Counted from the stretch's first letter, positions 7,519 through 16,188 are shown. The stretch is 30,291 nucleotides of DNA from JBGVSA01 sp041807905 (GCF_041807905.1 NZ_JBGVSA010000033.1:1-30291), one strand, 5' to 3'. Program-made: numbers and translations. The notes: generated by a model not told the origin, from the letters alone.

Positions 7519-7534
7519 TAACTAAATGTAGTGT
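7519..7534 (+). promoter_or_regulatory. NrdR box 1
   Basis: The 16-mer ending in GTAGTGT matches the NrdR consensus ACACWATATNTWGTGT at 12 of 15 fixed positions by hand count. NrdR is the ATP/dATP-sensing zinc-ribbon repressor of ribonucleotide reductase genes. One base separates it from the FNR box. Confidence 0.72.
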
Positions 7535-7549
7535 GTCTTTTGGTAAAAA

Positions 7550-7565
7550 ATACTACCTATTGTGT
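7550..7565 (+). promoter_or_regulatory. NrdR box 2
   Basis: A second 16-mer ending in TATTGTGT matches the NrdR consensus at 12 of 15 fixed positions. It starts exactly 31 bp after box 1 (15-bp gap), the three-helical-turn spacing known for paired NrdR boxes, which strongly supports both. Confidence 0.72.
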
Positions 7566-7653
7566 TTTAGAGTCACGGCCGCAGCTCGCGCATTCATCTG
7601 CTTGCGGGCGCTCCGACATCCGTCAAAAACCTTTCCAGCCTCCCGAGAATTCG

Positions 7654-9789
7654 ATGCTCAACGTTCTTAAACGCGATGGTGCGACTGCTTCTTTTGACAT
7701 TCTGAAGGTGGCGGTGGCCTGCCAGAAGGCGGCCGTTGCCGCGCAGGCCTCCAACCCGAGCGCGGTGGCCCTGAGCGTGGCCGCCGAAGTTGAAGAGCGC
7801 TGCCGCCAGCACGCGCAGGATGTGCTCGACATTCCCACCATCCAGAAGTACGTCGAAGACGCGTTGATGCGTTCATACCCCGAGGTGGCGCGCCAGTACA
7901 TCGAATATCGCCACGACCGCGACAGTATCCGTGTGAAGGGTTCGGCCCTGCACGCGCAGTTGATGGGTCTTGTGGACAAGACCGACGAGGATGCCGTCAC
8001 CGAGAACGCCAACAAGGACGCCAACGTCTTTCCCGTCATGCGCGACCTGATGGCGGGCATCGTCTCCAAACAGTTCGCCAGCAACTTCCTGCCCAAGGAG
8101 GTGTTGCAGGCCCATACCGAAGGCGATCTGCACTTCCACGATCTGGACTATTCGCCGTTCCTTCCGTTTACCAACTGTTGCCTGGTGGATTTGAAGGGCA
8201 TGCTCGACCGCGGTTTCCACCTCGGCAACGCGGGCATCGAAAGCCCGAAGTCGGTTGGCGTGGCGTGTGCCGTGACGGCGCAGATCATTGCGCAGGTGGC
8301 GAGCCACCAGTACGGCGGCACGACGATCCCCAACATCGACCAGACGCTGGCGCCGTATGTTCACAAGACCTACGAGAAGAACCTCGACATCGCGCACCAG
8401 TACGGTATTTCCGATCCGATCCGCTACGCGCGCGAACGCACCGAGAAGGAAACCTACGACGGCATCCAGGCCTGTGAGTACGAGATCAATACGCTGTTCA
8501 GCTCCAACGGCCAGCAGCCGTTCGTGACCTTCTCGTTCGGCATGGGCACGAGCTGGGAAGAGCGTACGGTGCAGCGGGCCATCCTGCAGGTGCGCATCAA
8601 GGGGCTGGGCAAGGAGGGCATCACGCCGGTGTTCCCCAAGCTGGTGTTCTTCCTCGAAGAAGGGCTCAACCTGAAGCCGGAAGACCCCAACTACGACATC
8701 AAGCAATTGGCGTTGGAGTGCGCGTCCAAGCGCATGTACCCGGACATCATTTCAGCCAAGCTCAATCGCGCGCTGACGGGTTCATCGCAGCCGGTGTCGC
8801 CGATGGGCTGCCGCAGCTTCCTGTCGGTATGGAAGGATGACGACGGGCGCGAAGTGCTCGACGGCCGCAACAACCTGGGCGTGGTCAGCATCAATCTGCC
8901 GCGCATCGCCATCCGCGCCAAGAACGACCACGTTCGCTTCTTCCAGTTGCTGGACGAGAACCTCGCGCTGGCCTATCGCGCGCTGATGGTGCGCATCCAG
9001 CGGCTGGAGGGCGTCAAGGCCAACATTGCTCCGATCCTCTACACCGAAGGCGCGTTCGGCGTGCGGCTCAAGCCGGATGAAGACATCCTGCCGTTGTTTA
9101 AGAACGGTCGCGCGTCGGTGTCGCTGGGCTACATCGGTCTGCATGAAGTGGCGCTGCTGATGTTCGGCGCACACCCCTACGGCAACCCGGAGGCGCAGGC
9201 TTTCCTGCGCGAGGTGGTGGAGTATCTGGCGCAGGCCACTCAACGCTGGAAGCGCGAATCAGGCTGGGGCTTCTCGCTTTATTCGACGCCGAGCGAATCG
9301 CTGTGCCACCGCTTCTGCAAGCTGGACACGGAGCGCTATGGGTCTATGCCGGGCGTGACCGACAAGGGTTACTACACCAACTCGTTCCACCTGGATGTCG
9401 CCCTCAAGGTCAATCCGTTCGAGAAGATCGAGTTCGAGAAGGGCTTCGCCACCTCGGCCTCGGGCGGGCACATCACCTACGTCGAGCTGCCCAACATGCG
9501 CCACAACCTCAAGGCGCTGGAACGCGTGTGGGACCATGCCGTCGAAAACGTGCCGTACTTCGGCACCAATACGCCGGTGGATTCATGTGGCAAGTGTGGC
9601 TTCATGGGCGAGGCGCATGCCACGTCCGAAGGCTTCGCCTGTCCTGAGTGCGGCAATCGCGACGGCGCCAGCCTGTCGGTGACGCGGCGCGTATGCGGTT
9701 ACCTCGGCAGCCCGAATGCGCGGCCGTTCAATGCGGGTAAGCAGAAAGAGGTGATGCGCCGGGTCAAGCACCTTGCCGAGCAGAAATGA
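7654..9789 (+). CDS. nrdD: Anaerobic (class III) ribonucleoside-triphosphate reductase
   Basis: A 711-residue glycyl-radical enzyme that reduces ribonucleoside triphosphates to deoxy forms in the absence of oxygen. Residues 3-95 form an ATP-cone allosteric domain (VLKRDGATASFD...). The barrel has the C175-C176 pair in the TNCCL loop. The C-terminal zinc site is C645/C648 and C663/C666, and the radical-bearing glycine is G682 in RVCGY. The start at 7654 fits the family (MLNVLKRDG), although the ribosome site is weak. An in-frame start at 7531 would lie inside the regulatory boxes. The stop overlaps nrdG by ATGA. The FNR and NrdR boxes upstream suggest activation without oxygen and repression when dNTPs are plentiful. 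Confidence 0.96.
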   Translation: MLNVLKRDGATASFDILKVAVACQKAAVAAQASNPSAVALSVAAEVEERCRQHAQDVLDIPTIQKYVEDALMRSYPEVARQYIEYRHDRDSIRVKGSALHAQLMGLVDKTDEDAVTENANKDANVFPVMRDLMAGIVSKQFASNFLPKEVLQAHTEGDLHFHDLDYSPFLPFTNCCLVDLKGMLDRGFHLGNAGIESPKSVGVACAVTAQIIAQVASHQYGGTTIPNIDQTLAPYVHKTYEKNLDIAHQYGISDPIRYARERTEKETYDGIQACEYEINTLFSSNGQQPFVTFSFGMGTSWEERTVQRAILQVRIKGLGKEGITPVFPKLVFFLEEGLNLKPEDPNYDIKQLALECASKRMYPDIISAKLNRALTGSSQPVSPMGCRSFLSVWKDDDGREVLDGRNNLGVVSINLPRIAIRAKNDHVRFFQLLDENLALAYRALMVRIQRLEGVKANIAPILYTEGAFGVRLKPDEDILPLFKNGRASVSLGYIGLHEVALLMFGAHPYGNPEAQAFLREVVEYLAQATQRWKRESGWGFSLYSTPSESLCHRFCKLDTERYGSMPGVTDKGYYTNSFHLDVALKVNPFEKIEFEKGFATSASGGHITYVELPNMRHNLKALERVWDHAVENVPYFGTNTPVDSCGKCGFMGEAHATSEGFACPECGNRDGASLSVTRRVCGYLGSPNARPFNAGKQKEVMRRVKHLAEQK

Positions 9790-10247
9790 ACTACGACCGT
9801 TACTACACATGCGATGTAGTGAACGGTGAGGGGCTGCGTGTCACCTTGTTCGTGACTGGGTGCCAGCACGCATGCCCCGGCTGCTACAACAGCTCGACCT
9901 GGAACCGGATGCACGGACAGCCCTTCACGGACGAAGTGCGCGACCGATTGCTCGATCTGTGCGAAGCCCATGACGGCTTGAGCCTGAGCGGCGGCGACCC
10001 GCTGCTGCCGGCCAATCGCGATGCGATCGCGGCGTTGTGCCGCGCTTTCAAGCTGCGCTATCCGGACAAGGACATCTGGATGTGGACGGGTTACGTCTAT
10101 GAAGACGTCTGTCATCTGGAATTGCTGCGCGACGTCGACGTACTCATCGACGGCCCCTACCGGCAGGAACTGCCTCACACGCTGCCGTGGCGCGGGTCGG
10201 ACAACCAGCGCCTGCTCCGGCTGCGTGACGGTGTGCCGACGGCGTGA
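9786..10247 (+). CDS. nrdG: Anaerobic ribonucleotide reductase-activating protein (radical SAM)
   Basis: A 153-residue radical SAM enzyme that uses a 4Fe-4S cluster and S-adenosylmethionine to make the glycyl radical on NrdD. The cluster motif C26-x3-C30-x2-C33 (CQHACPGC) is present, with the SGGDPLL motif that contacts SAM and the YTGY-like WTGYVYED stretch seen in NrdG. The length is normal for the family. It overlaps nrdD by 4 nt (ATGA), so the pair is translationally coupled and should be made in a fixed ratio. Confidence 0.96.
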   Translation: MNYDRYYTCDVVNGEGLRVTLFVTGCQHACPGCYNSSTWNRMHGQPFTDEVRDRLLDLCEAHDGLSLSGGDPLLPANRDAIAALCRAFKLRYPDKDIWMWTGYVYEDVCHLELLRDVDVLIDGPYRQELPHTLPWRGSDNQRLLRLRDGVPTA

Positions 10248-10290
10248 TCGCCGCCGTATCATTCGCCACCGGCGACGGGCGGAGCGGACG

Positions 10291-10701
10291 ATGAGGACGT
10301 ACCAGGGAACGTGCCACTGCGGCGCAGTGCGTTTCGAGATCGATGCGCACATCGATCATGTGCGCTCGTGCGACTGCTCGATCTGCGCGAAGCGCGGCGC
10401 GCTGATCTTTCGTGTTGCGCCCGGAGCTTTCCGGCTGTTCACATCGATGGACGCCTTGTCGGTATATCGCTGGGGTTCGCGCACCGCGGCCGATTACTTT
10501 TGCCCGACTTGCGGCGTCATGCCCTTTCGCAAACCCAGCCATCCGACCCGTGCGGAACGTGCCGCCGGCGTGCGGCCTTTCGATGGCTGGGCCATCAATA
10601 CGCGTTGTCGTGAAGGCTTCGATCCGGCATCCGTGCCGGTGCGGCGTATCCACGGTAGCCGTCTCGACATCGAGGCGCCGGAGGATGGGCCTGCGCCATA
10701 G
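10291..10701 (+). CDS. GFA/CENP-V family zinc protein
   Basis: A 136-residue protein with the full Cys pattern of the GFA (glutathione-dependent formaldehyde-activating-like, DUF636) fold: C8-x-C10, C27-x-C29-x2-C32 and C71-x2-C74, ligands for two zinc ions. The opening GTCHCGAVRFE and the FCPTCG block are typical. Family members are often named S-(hydroxymethyl)glutathione synthase, but most have no proven activity. The ATG at 10291 follows a GGAG-containing stretch. It starts 43 bp after nrdG and may be read from the same transcript. It converges on the chemotaxis gene with 19 bp between stops and no visible terminator. Confidence 0.85.
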   Translation: MRTYQGTCHCGAVRFEIDAHIDHVRSCDCSICAKRGALIFRVAPGAFRLFTSMDALSVYRWGSRTAADYFCPTCGVMPFRKPSHPTRAERAAGVRPFDGWAINTRCREGFDPASVPVRRIHGSRLDIEAPEDGPAP

Positions 10702-10720
10702 CTCGGCCCGCCTGTCGTGA

Positions 10721-12334
10721 TCACAGTCGGTAACGCTGGACGATCTGGTGCATCTGCTCGGCGGCGGTGTTGAGCTGGAATGCCGTGCCGGCCGTCTGCT
10801 CGGCGGCGGCGCTCGATTCTTCCGCCATCTGCGCAATGTGTTCGATCTGCGAAGCGATCGTGTTGCTGGCGATGCCTTGCTCGCGGATCGCGCTGGTGAT
10901 GTCGCCGATCATGGCCGCGACGTGACCCGTCTTCTGGCTGATCTGCCCCATCGCGTTGAGGGCGTCGTCGGCCTGACGCACGCCTTGCTCGACGCGGTCC
11001 ACGGTCACCGACATGGCCTGCGCAGTCTTCTCGGCGCAGTTGCTCATCGCCGATATCGTCCGGTCGATCTCGGCCGTCATCGCGGCGGTGCGTTCGGCGA
11101 GCTTGCGCACTTCGTCGGCCACGACTGCAAAACCACGGCCCTGTTCGCCGGCGCGCGCGGCTTCGATGGCTGCGTTCAGAGCGAGCAGGTTGGTCTGCTC
11201 GGCCACTTCCTTGATGATCGAGACCGACGCGGCAATCTGTTTGCTCTGCTGCTCCAGCTCGGTCATGTTGTCCGCCGTGCCGCGCACGGTATCCGCGATG
11301 CCGCGGATGGACTGCACGGTGTGGTTGATCACGGCTTCGCCCGAGCTGGCCAGTGAGCCGGCTTGGGATGTCTCTTCATTTACGCTGCCTGCGCGATCGC
11401 CCACGTGGTTGACGCTCACGGTCATTTCTTCGACGGTTGCCGCCACGGTGGCCGAAGCGTCGCTCTGCGCCGTCGCGGCGGTCGACACCTGGTTGGCGGT
11501 CTGCGCGAGTTCGGCGGCCGCCGCCGAGACGTCATTCGACTGTTGCATGATGGCCTTGAGGCTCTCCTGCATGCGCTCGATCAGGCTGTTGAAGGCGCGC
11601 GCCGTGGTGGCGACTTCATCGTTGCCCTGACTCGGGGCTCGCAGGGTGAAATCCAGGCTGCTCTCGACCGACGCGATGGTGCCGCGCAGCCCCGCCAGCG
11701 ACCGCGCAATGCTGCGGCCCAGGAACGTCCCCACGCCGCCGGTGATCACCGTGCCCAAGATCATCGCGACCCAGCTGAGGATGCGCGACAGCATGATGGT
11801 GCGCTCGCTGGTGGTCACTTCTTCGGTGACCCAGCGTTTGTTGTATTCGACGTGCCGCGTTGCGGCGTCCACCATCGCCTGACCCTTGGTATCGATCTGC
11901 CTGCGGTACGTCATCGCCAGTTCGGCGTTGTCCTGCGAGATGGCGTCGAACAACCTGCGGGCGTTCTGGTAGTAGTCCTCGATTGCCTTGCGGTCCTCTG
12001 CGAGCAGCTTGCGGTCGTCGTTGTCGTTGGCAAGTTGCTCGCCATACACCTTGACGGAATGCATGGCATCGTCATACGTCGCCTTGAGGTCGGCTTCGAA
12101 TTTCTGGCGCTGTGCCGCGTCGGTTTCGAGCAGGTACGAAAGCGTGGCGACGCGCAGCTTGTGCGCGTCACTGCGCAGGCTCGTGATCCGTTCGAGGCTG
12201 GGATAGTCGACGTCGCGGAAATTGACGATCACCCCCGAGAGCTGCCATTGCATGTATGAGCCGTACAGGCCCACGCACAGCAGGGAGGCGAGCGCGGCGC
12301 TCACCAGGATGATCAGGCGTCTGGAAATGGTCAT
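10721..12334 (-). CDS. Methyl-accepting chemotaxis protein
   Basis: A 537-residue transmembrane receptor. TM1 is about residues 7-27. A periplasmic four-helix-bundle ligand region (about 30-180) follows, then TM2 (182-206), a HAMP domain (about 205-258) and the cytoplasmic signalling rod. The rod has the highly conserved hairpin tip EVAEQTNLLALNAAIEAARAG (376-396) and GFAVVADEVRKLAERT, which bind CheA/CheW. Gln/Glu pairs in the rod are likely methylation sites. There is no C-terminal CheR-tethering pentapeptide (the protein ends RYRL). The start MTISRRL at 12334 is chosen because the longer open frame upstream has no membrane signal; the ribosome site is poor. The ligand is unknown. It is divergent from a secreted hydrolase. 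Confidence 0.93.
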   Translation of the reverse strand: MTISRRLIILVSAALASLLCVGLYGSYMQWQLSGVIVNFRDVDYPSLERITSLRSDAHKLRVATLSYLLETDAAQRQKFEADLKATYDDAMHSVKVYGEQLANDNDDRKLLAEDRKAIEDYYQNARRLFDAISQDNAELAMTYRRQIDTKGQAMVDAATRHVEYNKRWVTEEVTTSERTIMLSRILSWVAMILGTVITGGVGTFLGRSIARSLAGLRGTIASVESSLDFTLRAPSQGNDEVATTARAFNSLIERMQESLKAIMQQSNDVSAAAAELAQTANQVSTAATAQSDASATVAATVEEMTVSVNHVGDRAGSVNEETSQAGSLASSGEAVINHTVQSIRGIADTVRGTADNMTELEQQSKQIAASVSIIKEVAEQTNLLALNAAIEAARAGEQGRGFAVVADEVRKLAERTAAMTAEIDRTISAMSNCAEKTAQAMSVTVDRVEQGVRQADDALNAMGQISQKTGHVAAMIGDITSAIREQGIASNTIASQIEHIAQMAEESSAAAEQTAGTAFQLNTAAEQMHQIVQRYRL

Positions 12335-12430
12335 TGCACTTGAGGGGGAATGTTGTGGTGCGAGCAACAACGGCACGCCGTTGCACCACCTTAGTGCCGC
12401 CGCCTTCGTGCCATACATTTTTACAGGCAG

Positions 12431-12444
12431 CATGGGTACCCATG
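12431..12444. promoter_or_regulatory. 14-bp perfect palindrome in divergent promoter region
   Basis: CATGGGTACCCATG lies in the 189-bp space between the chemotaxis gene and the hydrolase gene, roughly midway. It is a perfect palindrome with no spacer, the form expected of an operator for a dimeric regulator. No regulator gene is adjacent, so the binder is unknown. Confidence 0.4.
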
Positions 12445-12523
12445 AATCGGCTGGACATTGGCCCGGGCTTTGCCATGCTGAGCGATGGCAGGCTTTACCG
12501 TTCCTGTCGCGAAGGAGTTGCCG

Positions 12524-13312
12524 ATGCGCCGCATACGAATATTCGCTGCAATGCTGTTGCTGACCTTTGCGGCATTGGGGCGGGCGCAGACTGAGAAAAT
12601 GGTCGAAATCCCGACCCGGCCCGGGGTGACGCAGCGGATGAGCGTGATTGCGACACCGGATGCCAAGGCGGCCGTGGTGCTGTTTTCGGGCGGCGATGGT
12701 GGCCTGCAGATCGGCGACGACGGACAGCCCACGCGCCAGAAGGGCAACTTTCTCGTGCGCTCGCGCCAGTTGTTTGCCGCGCAGGGGTTCTTCGTGGTGG
12801 TGCTCGATGCGCCGTCGGATCGACAGAGCCCGCCCTTCCTGCAGGGATTCCGTCAGAGCGCCCAGCATGTCGCCGATGTCAAGGCTGTCATCGCGTGGGT
12901 TCGCTCGATGAGCAAGGTGCCGGTGTGGCTCGTGGGCACCAGTCGAGGTACGCAATCCGTCGGCTTCATTGCAACGGAACTGGCGGGGGCCGAGGGCGCG
13001 GACGGCATCGTGCTCAGCTCGACGATTCTCGTCGATGACAAGGGGCGCCCGGTGCCCGAGATGCCGCTCGAGCGGATCCACATTCCTGTTCTGATTCAGC
13101 ACCATGAGCAGGATGGTTGCGCCCTGTGTCCGTATTCGCAGGTGTCCGGTCTGATGCGCAAGTTGCAGAGTGCGCCGCGCAGCGAGTTGCAGATTTTCGG
13201 GGGCGGGCGCAATCGTGGTGACCCGTGCGAGGCGATGGCCTATCACGGTTTCAACGGACTGGAAGATCTTGTCGTGCGCCGCGCAGCGGAATGGATCACA
13301 GCAGCCAGGTGA
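12524..13312 (+). CDS. Secreted alpha/beta-hydrolase-fold protein
   Basis: A 262-residue protein. GAAGGAG (12511-12517) sits 6 nt before the ATG at 12524. Residues 1-21 are a signal peptide (MRRIRIF, hydrophobic core, GRAQ), so it acts in the periplasm or outside. The strand-turn VVLFSGGDGG (51-60) looks like the oxyanion region. The nucleophile elbow is G138-T-S140-R-G142, and H241 near the end (MAYHGFNG) is the likely catalytic His. Cys residues C199, C202 and C235 could form a disulfide. It resembles peptidase/esterase-like members of the superfamily; the substrate is unknown. It is followed 37 bp later by a small gene. Confidence 0.8.
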   Translation: MRRIRIFAAMLLLTFAALGRAQTEKMVEIPTRPGVTQRMSVIATPDAKAAVVLFSGGDGGLQIGDDGQPTRQKGNFLVRSRQLFAAQGFFVVVLDAPSDRQSPPFLQGFRQSAQHVADVKAVIAWVRSMSKVPVWLVGTSRGTQSVGFIATELAGAEGADGIVLSSTILVDDKGRPVPEMPLERIHIPVLIQHHEQDGCALCPYSQVSGLMRKLQSAPRSELQIFGGGRNRGDPCEAMAYHGFNGLEDLVVRRAAEWITAAR

Positions 13313-13349
13313 GCGTCAGCGGGCAACGCATCAGAGAGAAAGGACTGTC

Positions 13350-13685
13350 ATGCCGAACGTGTATCTGCCCTTGTCGGGTGATGTGAGCCAGGCCTTCAGC
13401 GCGCCGTGGACGTGGATGAGCCGGCTTGCCGCCGGCCAGATCGGACTGGTCAATATCAACTTCGGCAAGTCGGCCGATCCGACGCTGGAGCAGCGGATCT
13501 TGGAGGACGTCGGCAGCTATGGCCGCCAGATCGGGCAACTGGCCGATGCGCTGGACGCGGTGTTGAAGAACCTGCCCGTCGAAACCTGGGACAAGCCGGC
13601 GCGTGATGCCGTGGACGCGTTTCACTACCAACTGCGCGAAGTCCGGCGGCTCAAGGCGGCGCGACACCGGGAACGGCAGGGCTGA
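13350..13685 (+). CDS. Conserved-looking hypothetical protein
   Basis: A 111-residue soluble protein starting MPNVYLPLSGDVSQAF at 13350, with a purine-rich ribosome site (GAGAAAGGA) about 7 nt upstream. An early aromatic stretch (APWTWMSRLAAG) is followed by a short strand (IGLVNINFG) and then a long, mostly helical C-terminal half (LEQRILEDVGSYGRQIGQLADALDAVL). I do not recognise a domain. It sits between the hydrolase and mntH on the same strand and may be cotranscribed with the hydrolase. A short palindrome GGGGCGCCCC (13697-13706) follows the stop. Confidence 0.7.
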   Translation: MPNVYLPLSGDVSQAFSAPWTWMSRLAAGQIGLVNINFGKSADPTLEQRILEDVGSYGRQIGQLADALDAVLKNLPVETWDKPARDAVDAFHYQLREVRRLKAARHRERQG

Positions 13686-13755
13686 AAACACGTCGTGGGG
13701 CGCCCCGGAATGGCGGCACAATAGCGGGGTCGCCCATTCAAATGCCGGTCTGTCG

Positions 13756-15072
13756 ATGTTCGGTTTGCCTACCACGGCCACTGCGCCGTTCTGCCCTTCG
13801 GAAGTCCGCGGTTCGATCAAGGTCCCTGCCGGTGCGCCCTGGTGGAGCAAGCTCGTCCGGTTTGCCGGCCCCGGTCTGCTCGTTTCGGTCGGGTACATGG
13901 ACCCGGGCAACTGGGCCACCGATATCGAGGCGGGCGCGCGTTATGGGTACAGCCTGCTGTTCGTGGTCATTCTTTCCAGTCTGGCGGCGATGGTGCTGCA
14001 ATGCCTGTCGATGCGGCTTGGCATCGCCACGGGCAAGGATCTCGCGCAGCTCTGCCGGGATCGATATCCCCCGGTCGTAGCCAAGGCGCTGTGGCTATTT
14101 GCAGAGCTGTCGATCATTGCCTGCGATCTTGCCGAAGTGCTCGGCTGCGCGCTCGCCTTCCACCTGCTGTTGGGATGCCCCCTGTTGGTCGGCGTGGGAC
14201 TGACGGCACTGGATACGATGATCGTGCTGGGCCTGAAGGGTAAGAACTTCCGCACGGTCGAAGCGATCGTGCTGGCGCTGATCATGACCATCGGGGTGTG
14301 CTTCCTGATCGAGCTGTTGCTGATCGAGCCGTACTGGCCGGACGTGGCCGCAGGCATGGTGCCGTCGTTCGAGGCGCTGTCGGGGCGCGAACCGCTGTAC
14401 CTTGCCATTGGCATTCTCGGTGCGACGGTCATGCCCCATAACCTGTACCTGCATTCGTCCATCGTGCAGACGCGCGTGGTGGGCGAGAGCGATCGCATCA
14501 AGCGCGAGGCGATCTCGCTGGCGCGCATCGACACGATCGTGTCGCTGGCACTGGCGTTGTGCATCAATGCCGCGATTCTCATCCTCGCGGCGTCAGCATT
14601 CCATTCGACCGGATACGACACCGTGGCCGACATCGAAGATGCCTATCGGCTGCTCGAGCCCATCGTCGGTACCGCACTGGCCGGCGTACTGTTCGGTATC
14701 GCATTGTTGGCGGCCGGGCAGAGTTCGACGTTCACCGGCACCATCGCCGGGCAGATCATCATGGATGGCTTCCTCAAGCTGAAGATTCCGTGTTGGCAGC
14801 GCAGGTTGATCACGCGCGCGCTGGCGCTGGTGCCGGCTTTCGTCGGCATCTGGTTGATGGGGCCGCATGCCATTGGCCGGCTGCTGGTGGGGAGCCAGGT
14901 GGTGCTGAGCTTTCAGTTGCCGTTTGCGCTGTATCCCCTGGTGAGTTTCACCAGCGATCGGCAACTGATGGGAGCGTTCGCCAACACTGCCCTGGTCAAA
15001 TGCGTGGCGGGGGCGTTGTTCGTCGTCATCAGCGCGGCGAATGTCTGGCTGACTTTCGAGTTGCTGTCCTGA
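13756..15072 (+). CDS. mntH: Nramp-family divalent metal (Mn/Fe) transporter
   Basis: A 438-residue inner-membrane protein with eleven or so spans that imports Mn(II) or Fe(II) with protons. Both metal-site helices are intact. TM1 is GYMDPGNW, with D49 and N52. TM6 is GATVMPHNLYLHSS, with A223 and M226, the Met that favours soft transition metals over Mg and Ca. The ATG at 13756 is chosen because the first span begins about 35 residues later; no strong ribosome site is seen and an earlier start is possible. No MntR or Fur box was recognised upstream. It ends just before a strong terminator shared with the opposing lacI-type gene. Confidence 0.92.
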   Translation: MFGLPTTATAPFCPSEVRGSIKVPAGAPWWSKLVRFAGPGLLVSVGYMDPGNWATDIEAGARYGYSLLFVVILSSLAAMVLQCLSMRLGIATGKDLAQLCRDRYPPVVAKALWLFAELSIIACDLAEVLGCALAFHLLLGCPLLVGVGLTALDTMIVLGLKGKNFRTVEAIVLALIMTIGVCFLIELLLIEPYWPDVAAGMVPSFEALSGREPLYLAIGILGATVMPHNLYLHSSIVQTRVVGESDRIKREAISLARIDTIVSLALALCINAAILILAASAFHSTGYDTVADIEDAYRLLEPIVGTALAGVLFGIALLAAGQSSTFTGTIAGQIIMDGFLKLKIPCWQRRLITRALALVPAFVGIWLMGPHAIGRLLVGSQVVLSFQLPFALYPLVSFTSDRQLMGAFANTALVKCVAGALFVVISAANVWLTFELLS

Positions 15073-15103
15073 ACGGTTGGCGGACAGTGGCGCTTGGAAC
15101 ACA

Positions 15104-15132
15104 AAAAAGGCCATCCCAAGGATGGCCTTTTT
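15104..15132. terminator. Bidirectional intrinsic terminator
   Basis: AAAAAGGCCATC (15104-15115), loop CCAAG, GATGGCCTTTTT (15121-15132): a perfect 12-bp stem whose A and T ends give a T run on both strands. It lies between the convergent mntH and lacI-type genes and should end both transcripts. Confidence 0.93.
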
Positions 15133-15150
15133 GCTTGTGCTGCCGCTCAA

Positions 15151-16188
15151 TCAGGCGGCAGGCGCGCTTTCGCGAACGATCAACGAATGCTCCAGCGGAT
15201 GCTCCGGTGCCGGTGTCTGTGTCTTGGCTCCGAAGTGTTGCTCGATGCGTCGCACCAAGGTCGTGATGGCGACGTAGCCGTGGTAGCGCTTGTCCTGCCG
15301 AACCGTGGTCAGCGGCGGGTAGTAGCAGGCGCTTTCCGGCAGATCATCGACGCCGACGATGGCAATGTCCTGCGGAATGCGCAGCCCGCGACGATGGGCC
15401 GCGAGCATCGTGCCCAGCGCCATGCGGTCATTGGCAACGAAGATGGCGTCCATGTCGGGATGGCGGTCGAGCAGGCGTTCTGCTGCGGCCTGGCCCGAAA
15501 CCGCTGTCCAGTCGCCTTCCTCGATGAGGTCTTCGCCCGCCGCGACGCCAGCCGCTTCGAGCGTTTCGCGCCAGCCGTCGACGCGTTGGCGGGCCACCCA
15601 CCAACTGCGCGGCCCGGAGATGTGCCCAATGCGCTTGCGGCCGAGGCTCAGTAGATGCCGCGTGGCGATCTGGCCCACTTCGACGTTGTCGAAACCGACC
15701 ACGGTGAGTTCCGGGCGCCGCTCGGCCGACATGAACACGATCGGCATCGGCACGCGGGCCAGCCGTTCGGTGTCCCACCATTCCTGGTTATGACCCAGAT
15801 CGGGCGCGCCCCAGATGATGCCGTCGACGTGCAGATCGACGAGCGACAGCAGCACGTCTTCGACGCCCTCGGGCGTGGATTCGGGCAGCTTCTTGAGCAT
15901 CAGCGCGTAGCCGAGCGACTCGGCGCGGCGTGCCATGCCCAGGTACAGGTCGGTGTTGATGTAACTGAGGTCCGAGCTGACGATGCCGATGGTGTGGCTG
16001 CGGCCGCTGGTAAGGTTGCGGGCCAGCGCGCTTGGACGAAAGCCCAGCCGCTCGATGGTCTCCAGCACGCGAGTGCGGGTGGTGTCCGACACGCTTGGAC
16101 TCTGATTGACCACTCGTGAGACGGTTTGCTTTGAAACGCCGGCTTCGGCTGCAACGCGGGAAATGGTGACGCGCTTTTCAAGAAGCAC
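15151..16188 (-). CDS. LacI/GalR-family transcriptional regulator
   Basis: A 345-residue repressor. The GTG start at 16188 is set by a strong GGAGGT 5 nt upstream on the minus strand; a longer open frame above it is basic low-complexity sequence. Residues 7-60 form the LacI helix-turn-helix and hinge helix (VTISRVAAEAGVSKQTVSRVVN ... RPSALARNL in two parts). A periplasmic-binding-protein-like sensor domain follows (IGIVSSDL, DGIIWGAP, VVGFDNVEVGQIA, GHISGPRS, AIFVANDRMALG, IAIVGVDDLP). These domains normally bind a sugar or purine. No transport or catabolic genes lie beside it, so its regulon and ligand cannot be told from the window. Confidence 0.92.
   Translation of the reverse strand: MLLEKRVTISRVAAEAGVSKQTVSRVVNQSPSVSDTTRTRVLETIERLGFRPSALARNLTSGRSHTIGIVSSDLSYINTDLYLGMARRAESLGYALMLKKLPESTPEGVEDVLLSLVDLHVDGIIWGAPDLGHNQEWWDTERLARVPMPIVFMSAERRPELTVVGFDNVEVGQIATRHLLSLGRKRIGHISGPRSWWVARQRVDGWRETLEAAGVAAGEDLIEEGDWTAVSGQAAAERLLDRHPDMDAIFVANDRMALGTMLAAHRRGLRIPQDIAIVGVDDLPESACYYPPLTTVRQDKRYHGYVAITTLVRRIEQHFGAKTQTPAPEHPLEHSLIVRESAPAA

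Noticed and set aside
7873..8706. 277-codon open frame antisense to nrdD
   Set aside because: No ribosome site or domain and the sense strand is a certain nrdD.
12335..13246. N-terminal extension of the chemotaxis protein
   Set aside because: The extension runs antisense through the hydrolase gene and would place about 300 low-complexity residues before a perfect membrane-anchored receptor start.
13697..13706. GGGGCGCCCC palindrome upstream of mntH as a metal-regulator site
   Set aside because: It does not resemble the MntR or Fur consensus and is short enough to occur by chance; it was mentioned only as a neighbour of the small gene.
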